From JAOUGY01 sp963785075 (GTDB lineage Bacteria; Actinomycetota; Acidimicrobiia; Spongiisociales; ZC4RG35), in assembly GCA_963785075.1 (NCBI GenBank), contig CAWATW010000010.1, positions 248,001-312,000 on the forward strand: 64,000 bases of DNA. The letters are read 5' to 3'. This document shows positions 35,477 through 43,068 of the stretch, in pieces; the stretch's first letter is position 1; every line of letters begins with the position of its first letter. Below the pieces are notes generated by a model. It was not told the origin of the DNA. It saw only the letters and a program-made list of their open reading frames with translations, and made no database searches. The position numbers and the translations under genes are program-made.

Positions 35477-35920
35477 TCATGCAATGCAGAACTCGTTGCC
35501 CTCGGGGTCGCCCATGATCACGAAATAGTGATCGGCCCCGTCTGTGGAGCGGACGATCGAACCGCCGATGGCGACGAGCTCGGCCACTCTGGCGTCGACC
35601 CGCTGCCGGCGTTCCTCGATCGGGACCGTTCGCCCGCCACCCACGTAGATGTCGAAATGAAGCCGGTTCTTGATCGTCTTGGCTTCCGGGACCGGTTGGA
35701 ACCAGATGTTCGGACCTTTGCCCTCGGGATCCTGGAGCCGGTCGCTTCCGTCACCCGACAGATCCAACTCGTCTTCAGGAACGCCCACCGAGATGTACCA
35801 GTCGTTCCAGGTGGCGAACCCATCGGGTGCGGGCCGTGGCTCATACCCGAGAACCTCCGCCCAGAACGGCACGAGCGGGGTGGGGTTGTTGCAATCGATG
35901 GTGATCTGCCAGTCGGTCAT
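35477..35920 (-). CDS. VOC / glyoxalase-like domain protein
   Basis: A 147-residue protein of the Glyoxalase-like (PF18029-type) family: WQITIDCNNPTPLVPFWAEVLGYEP, then DPEGKGPNIWFQPVPEAKTIKNRLHFDIYV and VIMGDPEGNEFCI. Typical metal ligands (His in RLHFDI and Glu in GNEFC) are present. Substrate is unknown. The ATG at 35920 lies 6 nt after the -10 box TACTCT of a CTGTCACAC promoter. Confidence 0.85.
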   Translation of the reverse strand: MTDWQITIDCNNPTPLVPFWAEVLGYEPRPAPDGFATWNDWYISVGVPEDELDLSGDGSDRLQDPEGKGPNIWFQPVPEAKTIKNRLHFDIYVGGGRTVPIEERRQRVDARVAELVAIGGSIVRSTDGADHYFVIMGDPEGNEFCIA

Positions 35921-35926
35921 GCGCCG

Positions 35927-35949
35927 AGAGTACGCCTCTGGTGTGACAG
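35927..35949 (-). promoter_or_regulatory. PafBC/RecA-NDp-like promoter of the VOC gene
   Basis: Minus strand CTGTCACAC-N8-TACTCT, with 6 nt to the ATG at 35920. It is back-to-back with the cofG promoter, which begins 18 bp away. Confidence 0.5.
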
Positions 35950-35967
35950 CTCGCCGAACTGCCCGAG

Positions 35968-35990
35968 TTGTCGGTATCGCCTGGTAGCTT
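35968..35990 (+). promoter_or_regulatory. PafBC/RecA-NDp-like promoter of cofG
   Basis: TTGTCGGTA-N8-TAGCTT matches tTGTCRgtg-N8-TANNNT at all but one of the nine left-half positions. It lies 6 nt before the ATG at 35997, so the transcript should be leaderless. Confidence 0.6.
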
Positions 35991-35996
35991 CGCGCC

Positions 35997-37136
35997 ATGA
36001 CCCACCCTGCTCCTGATGCCGACCTCGCCGTCGCCTATCTGGACGGTCGAGTCGACCCTGCACCGTTGTTCGATGAGGCGCAACGCCTCCGCGACGAGGG
36101 TCGCGGCCGGGTGGTCACCTACAGCCGCAAGGTCTTCATACCGCTCACCACCTTGTGTCGGGACGTGTGCACCTATTGCACGTTTGCCAAGCCACCCGGT
36201 GCGGGTGGCGTGTACCTGGAACCCGAAGAGGTGTTGGCGGTCGCCGAGGCAGGCGATGAACGGCATTGCACCGAGGCGCTGTTCACCCTCGGGGACAGGC
36301 CCGAGGCACGCTGGTCGCAGGCGCGCGACTTCTTGGCGGCCCACGCCCACACCACCACCATGGGCTACGTCCGCGAGATGTCCGAGCGGGTGTTCGCCGA
36401 GACCGGTCTCTTCCCGCACGCCAATCCCGGTCTGATGTCCGACGACGATTACGCGGCGCTGCGGCCGTCCAATCCCTCGATGGGGATGATGCTCGAGAAC
36501 GTCTCGCCGAGGCTGATGGAACCGGGAATGCCACACCACAGGGCTCCGGACAAGGACCCGTCGCTACGCCTCGAGGCGATCACCGCTGCCGGCCGTCAGA
36601 AGGTTCCTTTCACGACCGGGATCCTCGTGGGCCTGGGTGAGAACAACACCGAGATTGTCGACTCGATCCTGGCGATCGGTGAGCTTCATGCCCGGTACGG
36701 ACACGTTCAGGAAGTGATTGTCCAGAACTTCCGGGCCAAGGCCGACACTCCGATGCGCCGATCCGCCGAGCCGATTCCGTCCTGGTTCGCTCGGGTGGTG
36801 GCCGTGACCCGGTGGCTTCTCGGGCCGGAGATGAACGTGCAGGTTCCACCGAATCTGACCGAGCAGTTCGAGGCCTATCTCGATGCAGGCATCAACGATT
36901 GGGGCGGAGTGTCGCCGTTGACGATCGACTGGGTGAATCCGGAAGCTCCGTGGCCCCACCTCGACGAGCTGACTCGTCGCACCGAGACCGCCGGTTTCGA
37001 GCTGAAGCCGAGGCTCCCGGTCTATCCCGAGTACATCGATGCCGACTGGCTCGATCCGGGTGTGCTCGCGAAAGCCCTTCGATCCACCGACGACAGCGGA
37101 TACGCTCTTGCGCCACAGATGGAGACTGCACCGTGA
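35997..37136 (+). CDS. cofG: FO synthase subunit 1 (7,8-didemethyl-8-hydroxy-5-deazariboflavin synthase CofG)
   Basis: Radical SAM enzyme of 379 residues. The cluster motif CRDVCTYC (CxxxCxxC) is near residue 53, followed by typical CofG sequence (GYVREMSERVFAETGLFPHANPGLM, IVQNFRAKADTPM, NDWGGVSPLTIDWVNPEAPWP). With CofH it makes the F420 chromophore FO from a ribityl-diaminouracil and tyrosine. In many actinobacteria both halves are fused as FbiC, whereas here they are separate. The stop overlaps the cofH GTG as GTGA. Confidence 0.95.
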   Translation: MTHPAPDADLAVAYLDGRVDPAPLFDEAQRLRDEGRGRVVTYSRKVFIPLTTLCRDVCTYCTFAKPPGAGGVYLEPEEVLAVAEAGDERHCTEALFTLGDRPEARWSQARDFLAAHAHTTTMGYVREMSERVFAETGLFPHANPGLMSDDDYAALRPSNPSMGMMLENVSPRLMEPGMPHHRAPDKDPSLRLEAITAAGRQKVPFTTGILVGLGENNTEIVDSILAIGELHARYGHVQEVIVQNFRAKADTPMRRSAEPIPSWFARVVAVTRWLLGPEMNVQVPPNLTEQFEAYLDAGINDWGGVSPLTIDWVNPEAPWPHLDELTRRTETAGFELKPRLPVYPEYIDADWLDPGVLAKALRSTDDSGYALAPQMETAP

Positions 37137-39004
37137 CCGTGACGTTCCTGCGGGTGAGGCCCGCCGAGACCCTCAACCCGATCCAGGCGTCGACCCGTCG
37201 ACGCGAGGGCACCACCACCATCGAGATGCCGGTTCCCGATGCGGCTTCCGTGTCGGCGGCGGCGGACGCCAAGATGCTCGTGGTGTCGGTCGGAGTTGGT
37301 GATGCCGCACCAGTGGCGTGGGTGGCGGATCCCGCCGACGCGCTGGCGCTCCTGAAGCGAGGGGTACCGGGTTGGAGGATCACGGTGACCGACGGCGACG
37401 ATCACGACGCGGTGCTCGACGCCGTCGCACGCAGTCACGCCGCCTTCCTGAGGACCGGTCGCTCCAATGTCGCCGGCGCCGCCGAACGTGTGGATCGCCC
37501 CGGCCTCGATGTCGTCGTGTCGGTGTTCGTCGACGACGTCGAACAGGCAGTCGCAGCGGTCCAGGCGGGCGCGGCGGACCTGTTGCTCCGTGACTGGGAC
37601 GTCGAGCGAATCGGCGAGTTGCGCACCGCCCTCGGTCATCGACCGTTGGTGGAGCGGACGGCGCTGCCGGTCGGCGTCGAGATGGACGATGCCAGAGCCG
37701 GGTTGCCCGCCGGCGTGTTCACCGCGTGGTGCGCCCAGGTCGACGCCTCCGGTGCGGCCCGCCCCCGTTACAGCTGGGCACCGGGCATGGACGAGGAGCC
37801 TCCCGTCCCCGCCCATCGGTTCTCGGCGGAATGGCCCGACGCCGGCTGGATCGGGGGAGTGGCACCCTCCGGTCTCGAAGGCGCCGGGTCCCTTCGACCG
37901 ATTCTCGAGCGCTCGCTCGACGGGACCCCGCCGACCCGTGAAGAGCTGGAGTTGCTCTTTCGAGCTCGTGGCGATCAGGTCGACGCCGTCGCCTTCGCGG
38001 CCGATCGGCTCAGAGAGCGGGCCGTGGGTGACACCGTCACCTACGTCGTGAACCGCAACATCAATTACACCAACATGTGCTATTTCCGGTGTGGCTTCTG
38101 CGCCTTCTCGAAGGGTCCCCGCAGTCTCAATCTCCGCGGCGATCCGTACCTCATGGGGATACCCGAGATCGTGCAATGGTCGAAGGAGGCGTGGGACAGA
38201 GGTGCCACCGAGGTGACACTCCAAGGCGGGATCCACCCCGAGTTCACCGGCGACTTCTACGTCGGTGTCGTAAAGGCGATCAAAGCCGAGTTGCCGAACA
38301 TGCACATCCACGGGTTCACTCCGCTGGAGGTTTGGCAGGGTGCAGAGACGCTCGGCATCTCGGTCGACGTGTTTCTCGAGCGTCTTCGAGACGCCGGGCT
38401 CGGGACATTGCCCGGCACCGCCGCCGAGATCCTCGATGACGACATTCGGCTGCATCTGTGCCCCGACAAGATCCGTACATCGCAGTGGGCAGACGTCATG
38501 ATCAGGGCGCACGAGTTGGGCATGGGCTCGACGGCCACGATCATGTTCGGCCACATCGACCATCCTCGGAGCTGGGCCAACCACTTGGAGGTCATCCGCC
38601 AGATCCAACGGCGAACCGGCGGGTTCACCGAGATGGTGCCGCTGTCCTTCGTTCACATGGGGTCACCGATCTTCCTGCAAGGAAAGGCGCGGCCGGGGCC
38701 CACCTGGGACGAGGTCGTGCTCATCCATGCGGTATCACGGATCGCGTTCGACGGGTTGATCCCCAACATCCAGGGCTCCTGGGTCAAGCTCGGAATCGAC
38801 GGTGCCGCCCGTCTCCTCGATGCCGGATGCAACGACCTCGGTGGGACCCTGATGGGTGAGATCATCACCCGCTCGGCCGGTGCCGCCCACGGCCAGGAGA
38901 TGACTCCGGCCCAGTTCGAAGCCGCCATCCTCGCCGCCGGCCGCACCCCGATCCGCCGCAACACCGTGTACGAGCCACTCGTGGGATCAGAACCTCAGGG
39001 TTGA
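37133..39004 (+). CDS. cofH: FO synthase subunit 2 (CofH) with ~245-residue N-terminal extension
   Basis: The C-terminal ~375 residues are a standard CofH: cluster motif CYFRCGFC at about residue 316, NRNINYTNMC, TLQGGIHPEFTGDFY, HIHGFTPLEV, GLGTLPGTAAEILDD and NDLGGTLMGE. Upstream, from about residue 1 to 248, is sequence absent from usual CofH (~400 aa). It is alpha/beta-like with VVSVFVDDVEQAVAAVQAGAADLLLRDWDVERIGEL and an Asp-rich N-terminal part, perhaps a decayed TIM-barrel or flavin-type domain. The extension is in frame without stops. The GTG start overlaps the cofG stop. Confidence 0.92.
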   Translation: MTVTFLRVRPAETLNPIQASTRRREGTTTIEMPVPDAASVSAAADAKMLVVSVGVGDAAPVAWVADPADALALLKRGVPGWRITVTDGDDHDAVLDAVARSHAAFLRTGRSNVAGAAERVDRPGLDVVVSVFVDDVEQAVAAVQAGAADLLLRDWDVERIGELRTALGHRPLVERTALPVGVEMDDARAGLPAGVFTAWCAQVDASGAARPRYSWAPGMDEEPPVPAHRFSAEWPDAGWIGGVAPSGLEGAGSLRPILERSLDGTPPTREELELLFRARGDQVDAVAFAADRLRERAVGDTVTYVVNRNINYTNMCYFRCGFCAFSKGPRSLNLRGDPYLMGIPEIVQWSKEAWDRGATEVTLQGGIHPEFTGDFYVGVVKAIKAELPNMHIHGFTPLEVWQGAETLGISVDVFLERLRDAGLGTLPGTAAEILDDDIRLHLCPDKIRTSQWADVMIRAHELGMGSTATIMFGHIDHPRSWANHLEVIRQIQRRTGGFTEMVPLSFVHMGSPIFLQGKARPGPTWDEVVLIHAVSRIAFDGLIPNIQGSWVKLGIDGAARLLDAGCNDLGGTLMGEIITRSAGAAHGQEMTPAQFEAAILAAGRTPIRRNTVYEPLVGSEPQG

Positions 39005-39169
39005 TCACGCCTCCCCAGGGCAATCCGGGAACTCGACCTGGCGCTGGGGCACGGTTGTCGTGTCGACGCGGGCAGCGTGCATCGGGTGAATGGATCCCGG
39101 GTGTGACCTCGCCCGGATCGCCCCTTGTTCGTATGCGCCGTCGCATACTCTTTCGGTTCTCGCGGGTTT

Positions 39170-39192
39170 CTGTCACAGTGTGGATGTAGCAT
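39170..39192 (+). promoter_or_regulatory. PafBC/RecA-NDp-like promoter of the DUF222-HNH gene
   Basis: CTGTCACAG-N8-TAGCAT, with 7 nt from the -10 box to the ATG at 39200. The last T of the -10 box is the first base of the LexA box, so LexA binding would block this promoter. Confidence 0.6.
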
Positions 39193-39207
39193 CGAACACA
39201 TGTTCGA
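39192..39207 (+). promoter_or_regulatory. LexA (SOS) box containing the start codon
   Basis: TCGAACACATGTTCGA is a perfect actinobacterial LexA operator. The ATG of the DUF222-HNH gene (39200) is in its centre-right, giving the N-terminus MFD. Confidence 0.93.
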
Positions 39208-40501
39208 TACTGTGGAAGACGCCTCGAACCGCGAATCTGACCTCATCTTCGATGGTCTCCTTTTCGAGGACCAGATGTCGGCCTGGGAATGGACCGAGCT
39301 GGACGACGATGCGTTGTACGAGCTGACCAAGAAGATCTACGACGACCCTGCCACCTGGGCGCCGCCGACCCCCCAGGAGCTCGTCACGTCGTTGCAGGTC
39401 CAGGCGCGTGACATCGCACGAGACCAGGCACGGCTGCTCGAGACCATGGCCTTGATCCTGGATGAGTACGAGAGGCAGGCCGGCGGTGACGTGATCGAGG
39501 CGGCCGATGCCGCAGCAGTTGAGATTCGCGCTGCCCTGGTGTCAACCCGGAGGGCCGCCGAGTGCGACCTCGAGCTGGCGTGGCGGCTGCGCGATCGGTT
39601 GCCCCGCGTGCTCGAGGCGATGCGGTCGGGTGACGTCGACCTCCGGCGCGTACGAGTGATCGTCGACGGCACGGTTCATCTCGACCCCGGTCGTGCTTCG
39701 GCGGTGGCCGACGAGGTGCTCCCGATCTCACCCCGGATGACGACCGGACAGCTCCGTGCGCTGATCCGCCGTTTGTGCATCGACATCGATCCCGACGACG
39801 CCGGAGCGAGATATCGGTCGGCTGCCGACGAACGGAGGGTCTCGGCCGAACTCACCGAAGAAGGCACCGCCACGATGGTTGCTTCCGACCTGCCGCCAGA
39901 CCGCGTTGCGGGAATCATGGATCGGCTCACCGGGATCGCCCAGAGCCTCCGTGGCGGTGACGAGAGCCGCACCATCGACCAACTGCGGGCGGACGTGTTT
40001 CTCGATCTCCTGGAAGGCCGCGACTCGTACGGCCGGCAGGGGACCATCGACATCCGCGTCGACCTGGCCACGCTGGCAAACCTCGACGACCGGTCGGCCG
40101 AGCTCGACGGTTTCGGCCCGGTGGTCGCCGACATCGCTCGGCAGACGGCCGAGCGGTTCGGCTCACAATGGCGCTTCACGCTCATCGACGACGTTGGCGA
40201 CGCCGTGCACACCGGAACCACACGCAGACGCCCGAACGCGGCCCTTCGGCGCCACGTCGAGGCACGCGACGCCACCTGCGTGTTTCCCGGATGTCGCACG
40301 CCCGCCCGCTCTTGCGATCTCGACCACAGGGTCCCGGTGGCGGAAGGCGGCACGACTCATGCTGCGCAGCTGGTGGCGCTCTGTCGCCACCACCACGTGA
40401 TCCGGCACCGGTTCGGCTGGCGACACGTTCGCCGGTCCGACGGAACCCATGTGTGGAGAAGTCCGCTCGGGGCGGTCTACGAGCGGCCGCCGCCGTCCTA
40501 G
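39200..40501 (+). CDS. DUF222 / 13E12-repeat family HNH endonuclease
   Basis: A 433-residue protein: helical DUF222 region (residues about 25-310, SGDVDLRRVRVIVDGTVHLDPGRA) then a C-terminal HNH nuclease motif with zinc-type Cys (CVFPGCRTPARSCDLDHRVPVAEGGTTHAAQLVALCRHHH). Homologues (REP13E12 proteins) in M. tuberculosis are LexA-controlled, and the box at 39192-39207 fits that. The ATG within the box is chosen over upstream codons because TAGCAT is 7 nt away. The role is unknown, possibly damage-linked recombination. Confidence 0.9.
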   Translation: MFDTVEDASNRESDLIFDGLLFEDQMSAWEWTELDDDALYELTKKIYDDPATWAPPTPQELVTSLQVQARDIARDQARLLETMALILDEYERQAGGDVIEAADAAAVEIRAALVSTRRAAECDLELAWRLRDRLPRVLEAMRSGDVDLRRVRVIVDGTVHLDPGRASAVADEVLPISPRMTTGQLRALIRRLCIDIDPDDAGARYRSAADERRVSAELTEEGTATMVASDLPPDRVAGIMDRLTGIAQSLRGGDESRTIDQLRADVFLDLLEGRDSYGRQGTIDIRVDLATLANLDDRSAELDGFGPVVADIARQTAERFGSQWRFTLIDDVGDAVHTGTTRRRPNAALRRHVEARDATCVFPGCRTPARSCDLDHRVPVAEGGTTHAAQLVALCRHHHVIRHRFGWRHVRRSDGTHVWRSPLGAVYERPPPS

Positions 40502-40633
40502 CGATCTCCCCGTCCTAAACATCGCCCCGTTCGGTTTGACCATTTGTTGACAGCTTCTGGAGCCTTCTTTGGCCGCCGTGTCCGACGGTGTCCGTGTCGC
40601 ACCGACCGGTGTGACGGAGAAGGAGGCACCGTC

Positions 40634-40852
40634 ATGCACATCCGTCAATTCAAGATCAGGGCGCTGACCGTGATCTTGGCGCTCGCCGGTGGATTCACCG
40701 CTCCGGTGGCGCTCGTCGATCAAGCCGTGGAACTGGGGTATTCCCGGCACATCGTGGAACGTCTTCCCGCCTTCGACGTCGAGGCGATTCTCGACGGCAC
40801 CCCGGTCGTGCCCTCGGCCTGCCGTCCGTCGCCCACCGTCTCGTCGTGCTGA
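40634..40852 (+). CDS. Small hypothetical protein with N-terminal hydrophobic segment
   Basis: A 72-residue product with a basic start and one hydrophobic stretch (ALTVILALAGGFTAPVALV), then a short soluble tail ending in two Cys. It is possibly secreted or membrane-anchored. GAAGGAGG (40619-40626) supports the start. Upstream, two TTGAC blocks 11 bp apart (40536 and 40547) provide a -35-like region. No family is recognised. Confidence 0.5.
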   Translation: MHIRQFKIRALTVILALAGGFTAPVALVDQAVELGYSRHIVERLPAFDVEAILDGTPVVPSACRPSPTVSSC

Positions 40853-40864
40853 GAGGAGTTGGAG

Positions 40865-41035
40865 ATGCATCCGATGATGAAGTACCAGATGGCCAGGGAA
40901 CGAATCGACGATCTGAAGCGTGACGCCGAGCGGGTGCGTTTGCCAAAGTCCGATGCTCCAGCTCCGCCTCGACGGGGCGGATGGGTGAGCCGTCTTCCAC
41001 GGGTCGGGCGAGTGCGGCCGAGGACGGCGCGATGA
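40865..41035 (+). CDS. Small basic hypothetical protein
   Basis: A 56-residue protein, MHPMMKYQMARERIDDLKRDAERVRL..., with a short amphipathic helix and an Arg/Pro-rich tail. Similar MHP...R...DL short ORFs are common in actinobacteria. A GGAGTTGGAG site lies in the 12-nt gap after the preceding stop, so the two small genes probably form an operon. Function is unknown. Confidence 0.5.
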   Translation: MHPMMKYQMARERIDDLKRDAERVRLPKSDAPAPPRRGGWVSRLPRVGRVRPRTAR

Positions 41036-41153
41036 CAACAGACCGGGTGTCGCAATGCGCGGTGTTCGGGCTTTGCAGCTTCTTCACCGCCCCTGATGAT
41101 CGATGGGGACGCGGGTGCCGGGACCATCAACTGGCCCGGCACCCAGCGTCGTG

Positions 41154-42857
41154 TCAGTGCCCCGGATGGAACCCGAGTACGTCGGACACGGCGAGCCGCA
41201 ACTGTTGCATCGCCGCTTCGTCAGGTGGGAGCGTCGACGCCACCAGATCGAATGGGTTGAACTCGTTCGGGCAGAACGCGCCATCCAGAGTCGGTGCCGC
41301 CTCCGGATCGAGCAGATATTGGCCGGTGAGAAAGCCGGCACACGCATTGGTTCCAAGGGAGGTGTGCCCGGGCGTTCCCACGGTCACGAGCGCCGAGTTG
41401 GGCAAGAGCCCACGCACTGTCACGGCACCCTCGTAGCGGGTGGCAGGGTCGGCGAGGCTTCCGATCACGAGCACCGGATGCTCGGTCGTCGCGTCGAACG
41501 GTCCGGCGTACCGGTCGGCGTCATCGAACGGCCAGTTCTGGCACGGGACCGACGCCCAGGTCCAGATGCTGCCGAAGTATCCGTATTCGGTGTCTGCCCT
41601 GACTCCTTCCTCGAACCACACGTCGAGATCTGAGGGGTTGCGCGTGTCGGTGCATGCGACTGCCGGGAACCCTTCGACGAAGTTGTCGTAGGGGGGCCGT
41701 TCTCCTCGCCGCTTGATGTGGATGCCGGCAACGGTCTCCAACTCGGCAGCGGCCAGGCCCATCTCCAACGGCGTCGACGAGCCTTCGAGCAATGCGATCA
41801 GGTTGGCGCCGTCGTAGAACGAGAACGGGTTGTAGAGGGTATTGAGCGTCACCCCGATCAGGTCCTGATAGAAGACCGGGAACGTCTCACCGGTTTCGGG
41901 ATCGGTGAGTTCGACAGGCGCTTCGAGGAGTTGTGCGGCGAGGGCCGCGTATCGCCCACGCGAGTTCGGTGCCAGCGCACAGTTGCCGGGCTCCGCCGCG
42001 TCACACAGGTCGAAGAACGCTTCGAGCGTCACCTGTGCCCCGTGATCGGAGCGCAGGAGCGTCGAGAAGGGAACATCGCCCGGCTCGTTGGCCCAGGCGA
42101 TCGGATCCAGCACGCCGTCGACGACCACGGCTCCCACGTTCTGGGGGAACAGGTTGGCGTAGGTGACACCCAGGTATGAGCCATACGAGAAGCCTGCGTA
42201 GTTGAGCTTGTCGTCGCCGAGAAGGCGGCGCATGACGTCCATGTCACGGGCGACGTTGGCGGTCGACATGTGGGATGCGATGCGGGGATGCCGTCGCTCG
42301 CAGTTGGACGCGAGGTAGTCGTTGGCGGCCTGGAACAGTTCGACCTCTTCGACAACGAGCGGGAACGGCAGCGGTGGGAACGCCAACACGGCGTCGTCGA
42401 CCGTTGCGAAGCAACGGATCGGGGAACTGCGGGCGATGCCTCGTGGATCGAACCCGACGACGTCGAACCGTGCCGCCACCTCCGGCCCGTACACCTGACC
42501 GACGAATGGTCCGAAACCCAGGGCGAAGTCGACCCCAGACCCACCGGGCCCACCCGGGTTGAGCAGCAGCGAGCCGATCTTGTTTTGCTGATCGGCGGCA
42601 GGAATCCGGACCAGAGCGATCCGGGTGCTGCCCCGTCGTGGCGTGTCGTAGTCCAGGGGCACTCTGATGTATGCGCACTCGTAATGCACCCCGGTCTCCG
42701 CGCTCACGTCCTGATAGCACGTCCGCCATCGGAGGTTTTGGTCCTGTTCTCGCGACTCGGGCTCGGCTGCCTGTGCGGGCCCAACCGATGCCAGGAGCAT
42801 CGCCAATGCGATGTATACGAACCAGGTTGTGCGCGATCTCACGTCGGCAAAGGACAT
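41154..42857 (-). CDS. Secreted alpha/beta hydrolase, TAP-like (tripeptidyl aminopeptidase family)
   Basis: A 567-residue exported hydrolase of the Streptomyces tripeptidyl-aminopeptidase / mycobacterial CaeA-type group. It has a signal peptide to QAAEP, oxyanion region LLLNPGGPGGSG, nucleophile GFSYGSYLG (Ser near 224), acid in IGSLADPATRYE, and the C-terminal TAP-like domain with the His in GTPGHTSLG. Several Cys suggest disulfides. GGGAGAGAGG just before the ATG supports the start. It probably trims peptides outside the cell or hydrolyses esters. It is divergent from the STAND regulator. Confidence 0.9.
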   Translation of the reverse strand: MSFADVRSRTTWFVYIALAMLLASVGPAQAAEPESREQDQNLRWRTCYQDVSAETGVHYECAYIRVPLDYDTPRRGSTRIALVRIPAADQQNKIGSLLLNPGGPGGSGVDFALGFGPFVGQVYGPEVAARFDVVGFDPRGIARSSPIRCFATVDDAVLAFPPLPFPLVVEEVELFQAANDYLASNCERRHPRIASHMSTANVARDMDVMRRLLGDDKLNYAGFSYGSYLGVTYANLFPQNVGAVVVDGVLDPIAWANEPGDVPFSTLLRSDHGAQVTLEAFFDLCDAAEPGNCALAPNSRGRYAALAAQLLEAPVELTDPETGETFPVFYQDLIGVTLNTLYNPFSFYDGANLIALLEGSSTPLEMGLAAAELETVAGIHIKRRGERPPYDNFVEGFPAVACTDTRNPSDLDVWFEEGVRADTEYGYFGSIWTWASVPCQNWPFDDADRYAGPFDATTEHPVLVIGSLADPATRYEGAVTVRGLLPNSALVTVGTPGHTSLGTNACAGFLTGQYLLDPEAAPTLDGAFCPNEFNPFDLVASTLPPDEAAMQQLRLAVSDVLGFHPGH

Positions 42858-42980
42858 GCCTCTCTCCCTTTGGGGGCATCGACTCGGTTCCCCTCACCCG
42901 ACGACCATACGCGCTCGAATCCGCCATAGCGGTCCGAGGTCGGTTCGAGTCGAATCATGGACGGCATCGACGTTCGTTCG

Positions 42981-43001
42981 TCTTTGCAGGTTCTTGACAG
43001 G
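42981..43001 (+). promoter_or_regulatory. Phased direct-repeat element upstream of the STAND regulator
   Basis: Two similar 9-mers, CTTTGCAGG (42982-42990) and CTTGACAGG (42993-43001), are offset by 11 bp. The second contains a TTGACA -35-like hexamer. The same block with 19/21 identity recurs at 48667-48687. It ends 67 nt before the GTG at 43069. Confidence 0.55.
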
Positions 43002-43068
43002 GGCCTCCGATGATCAGTGCATGACAATTCCACGGTCATCGGTCGAAACGGGTGCGTACGGTTCGTCC

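Noticed and set aside
36812..37132. Longer N-terminus for cofH within cofG
   Set aside because: It would be read out of frame through conserved cofG codons. The GTGA overlap at 37133 is the expected coupled start.
41032..41436. Possible small gene overlapping the end of the 56-residue ORF (ATGA)
   Set aside because: Most of it is antisense to the conserved C-terminus of the TAP-like peptidase, and the sequence is Ser/Arg/Cys-rich without domain character.
42811..43020. Longer N-terminus for the STAND regulator
   Set aside because: It overlaps the divergent peptidase start, and SARP-type proteins begin at the (M)EFRVLGPV segment.
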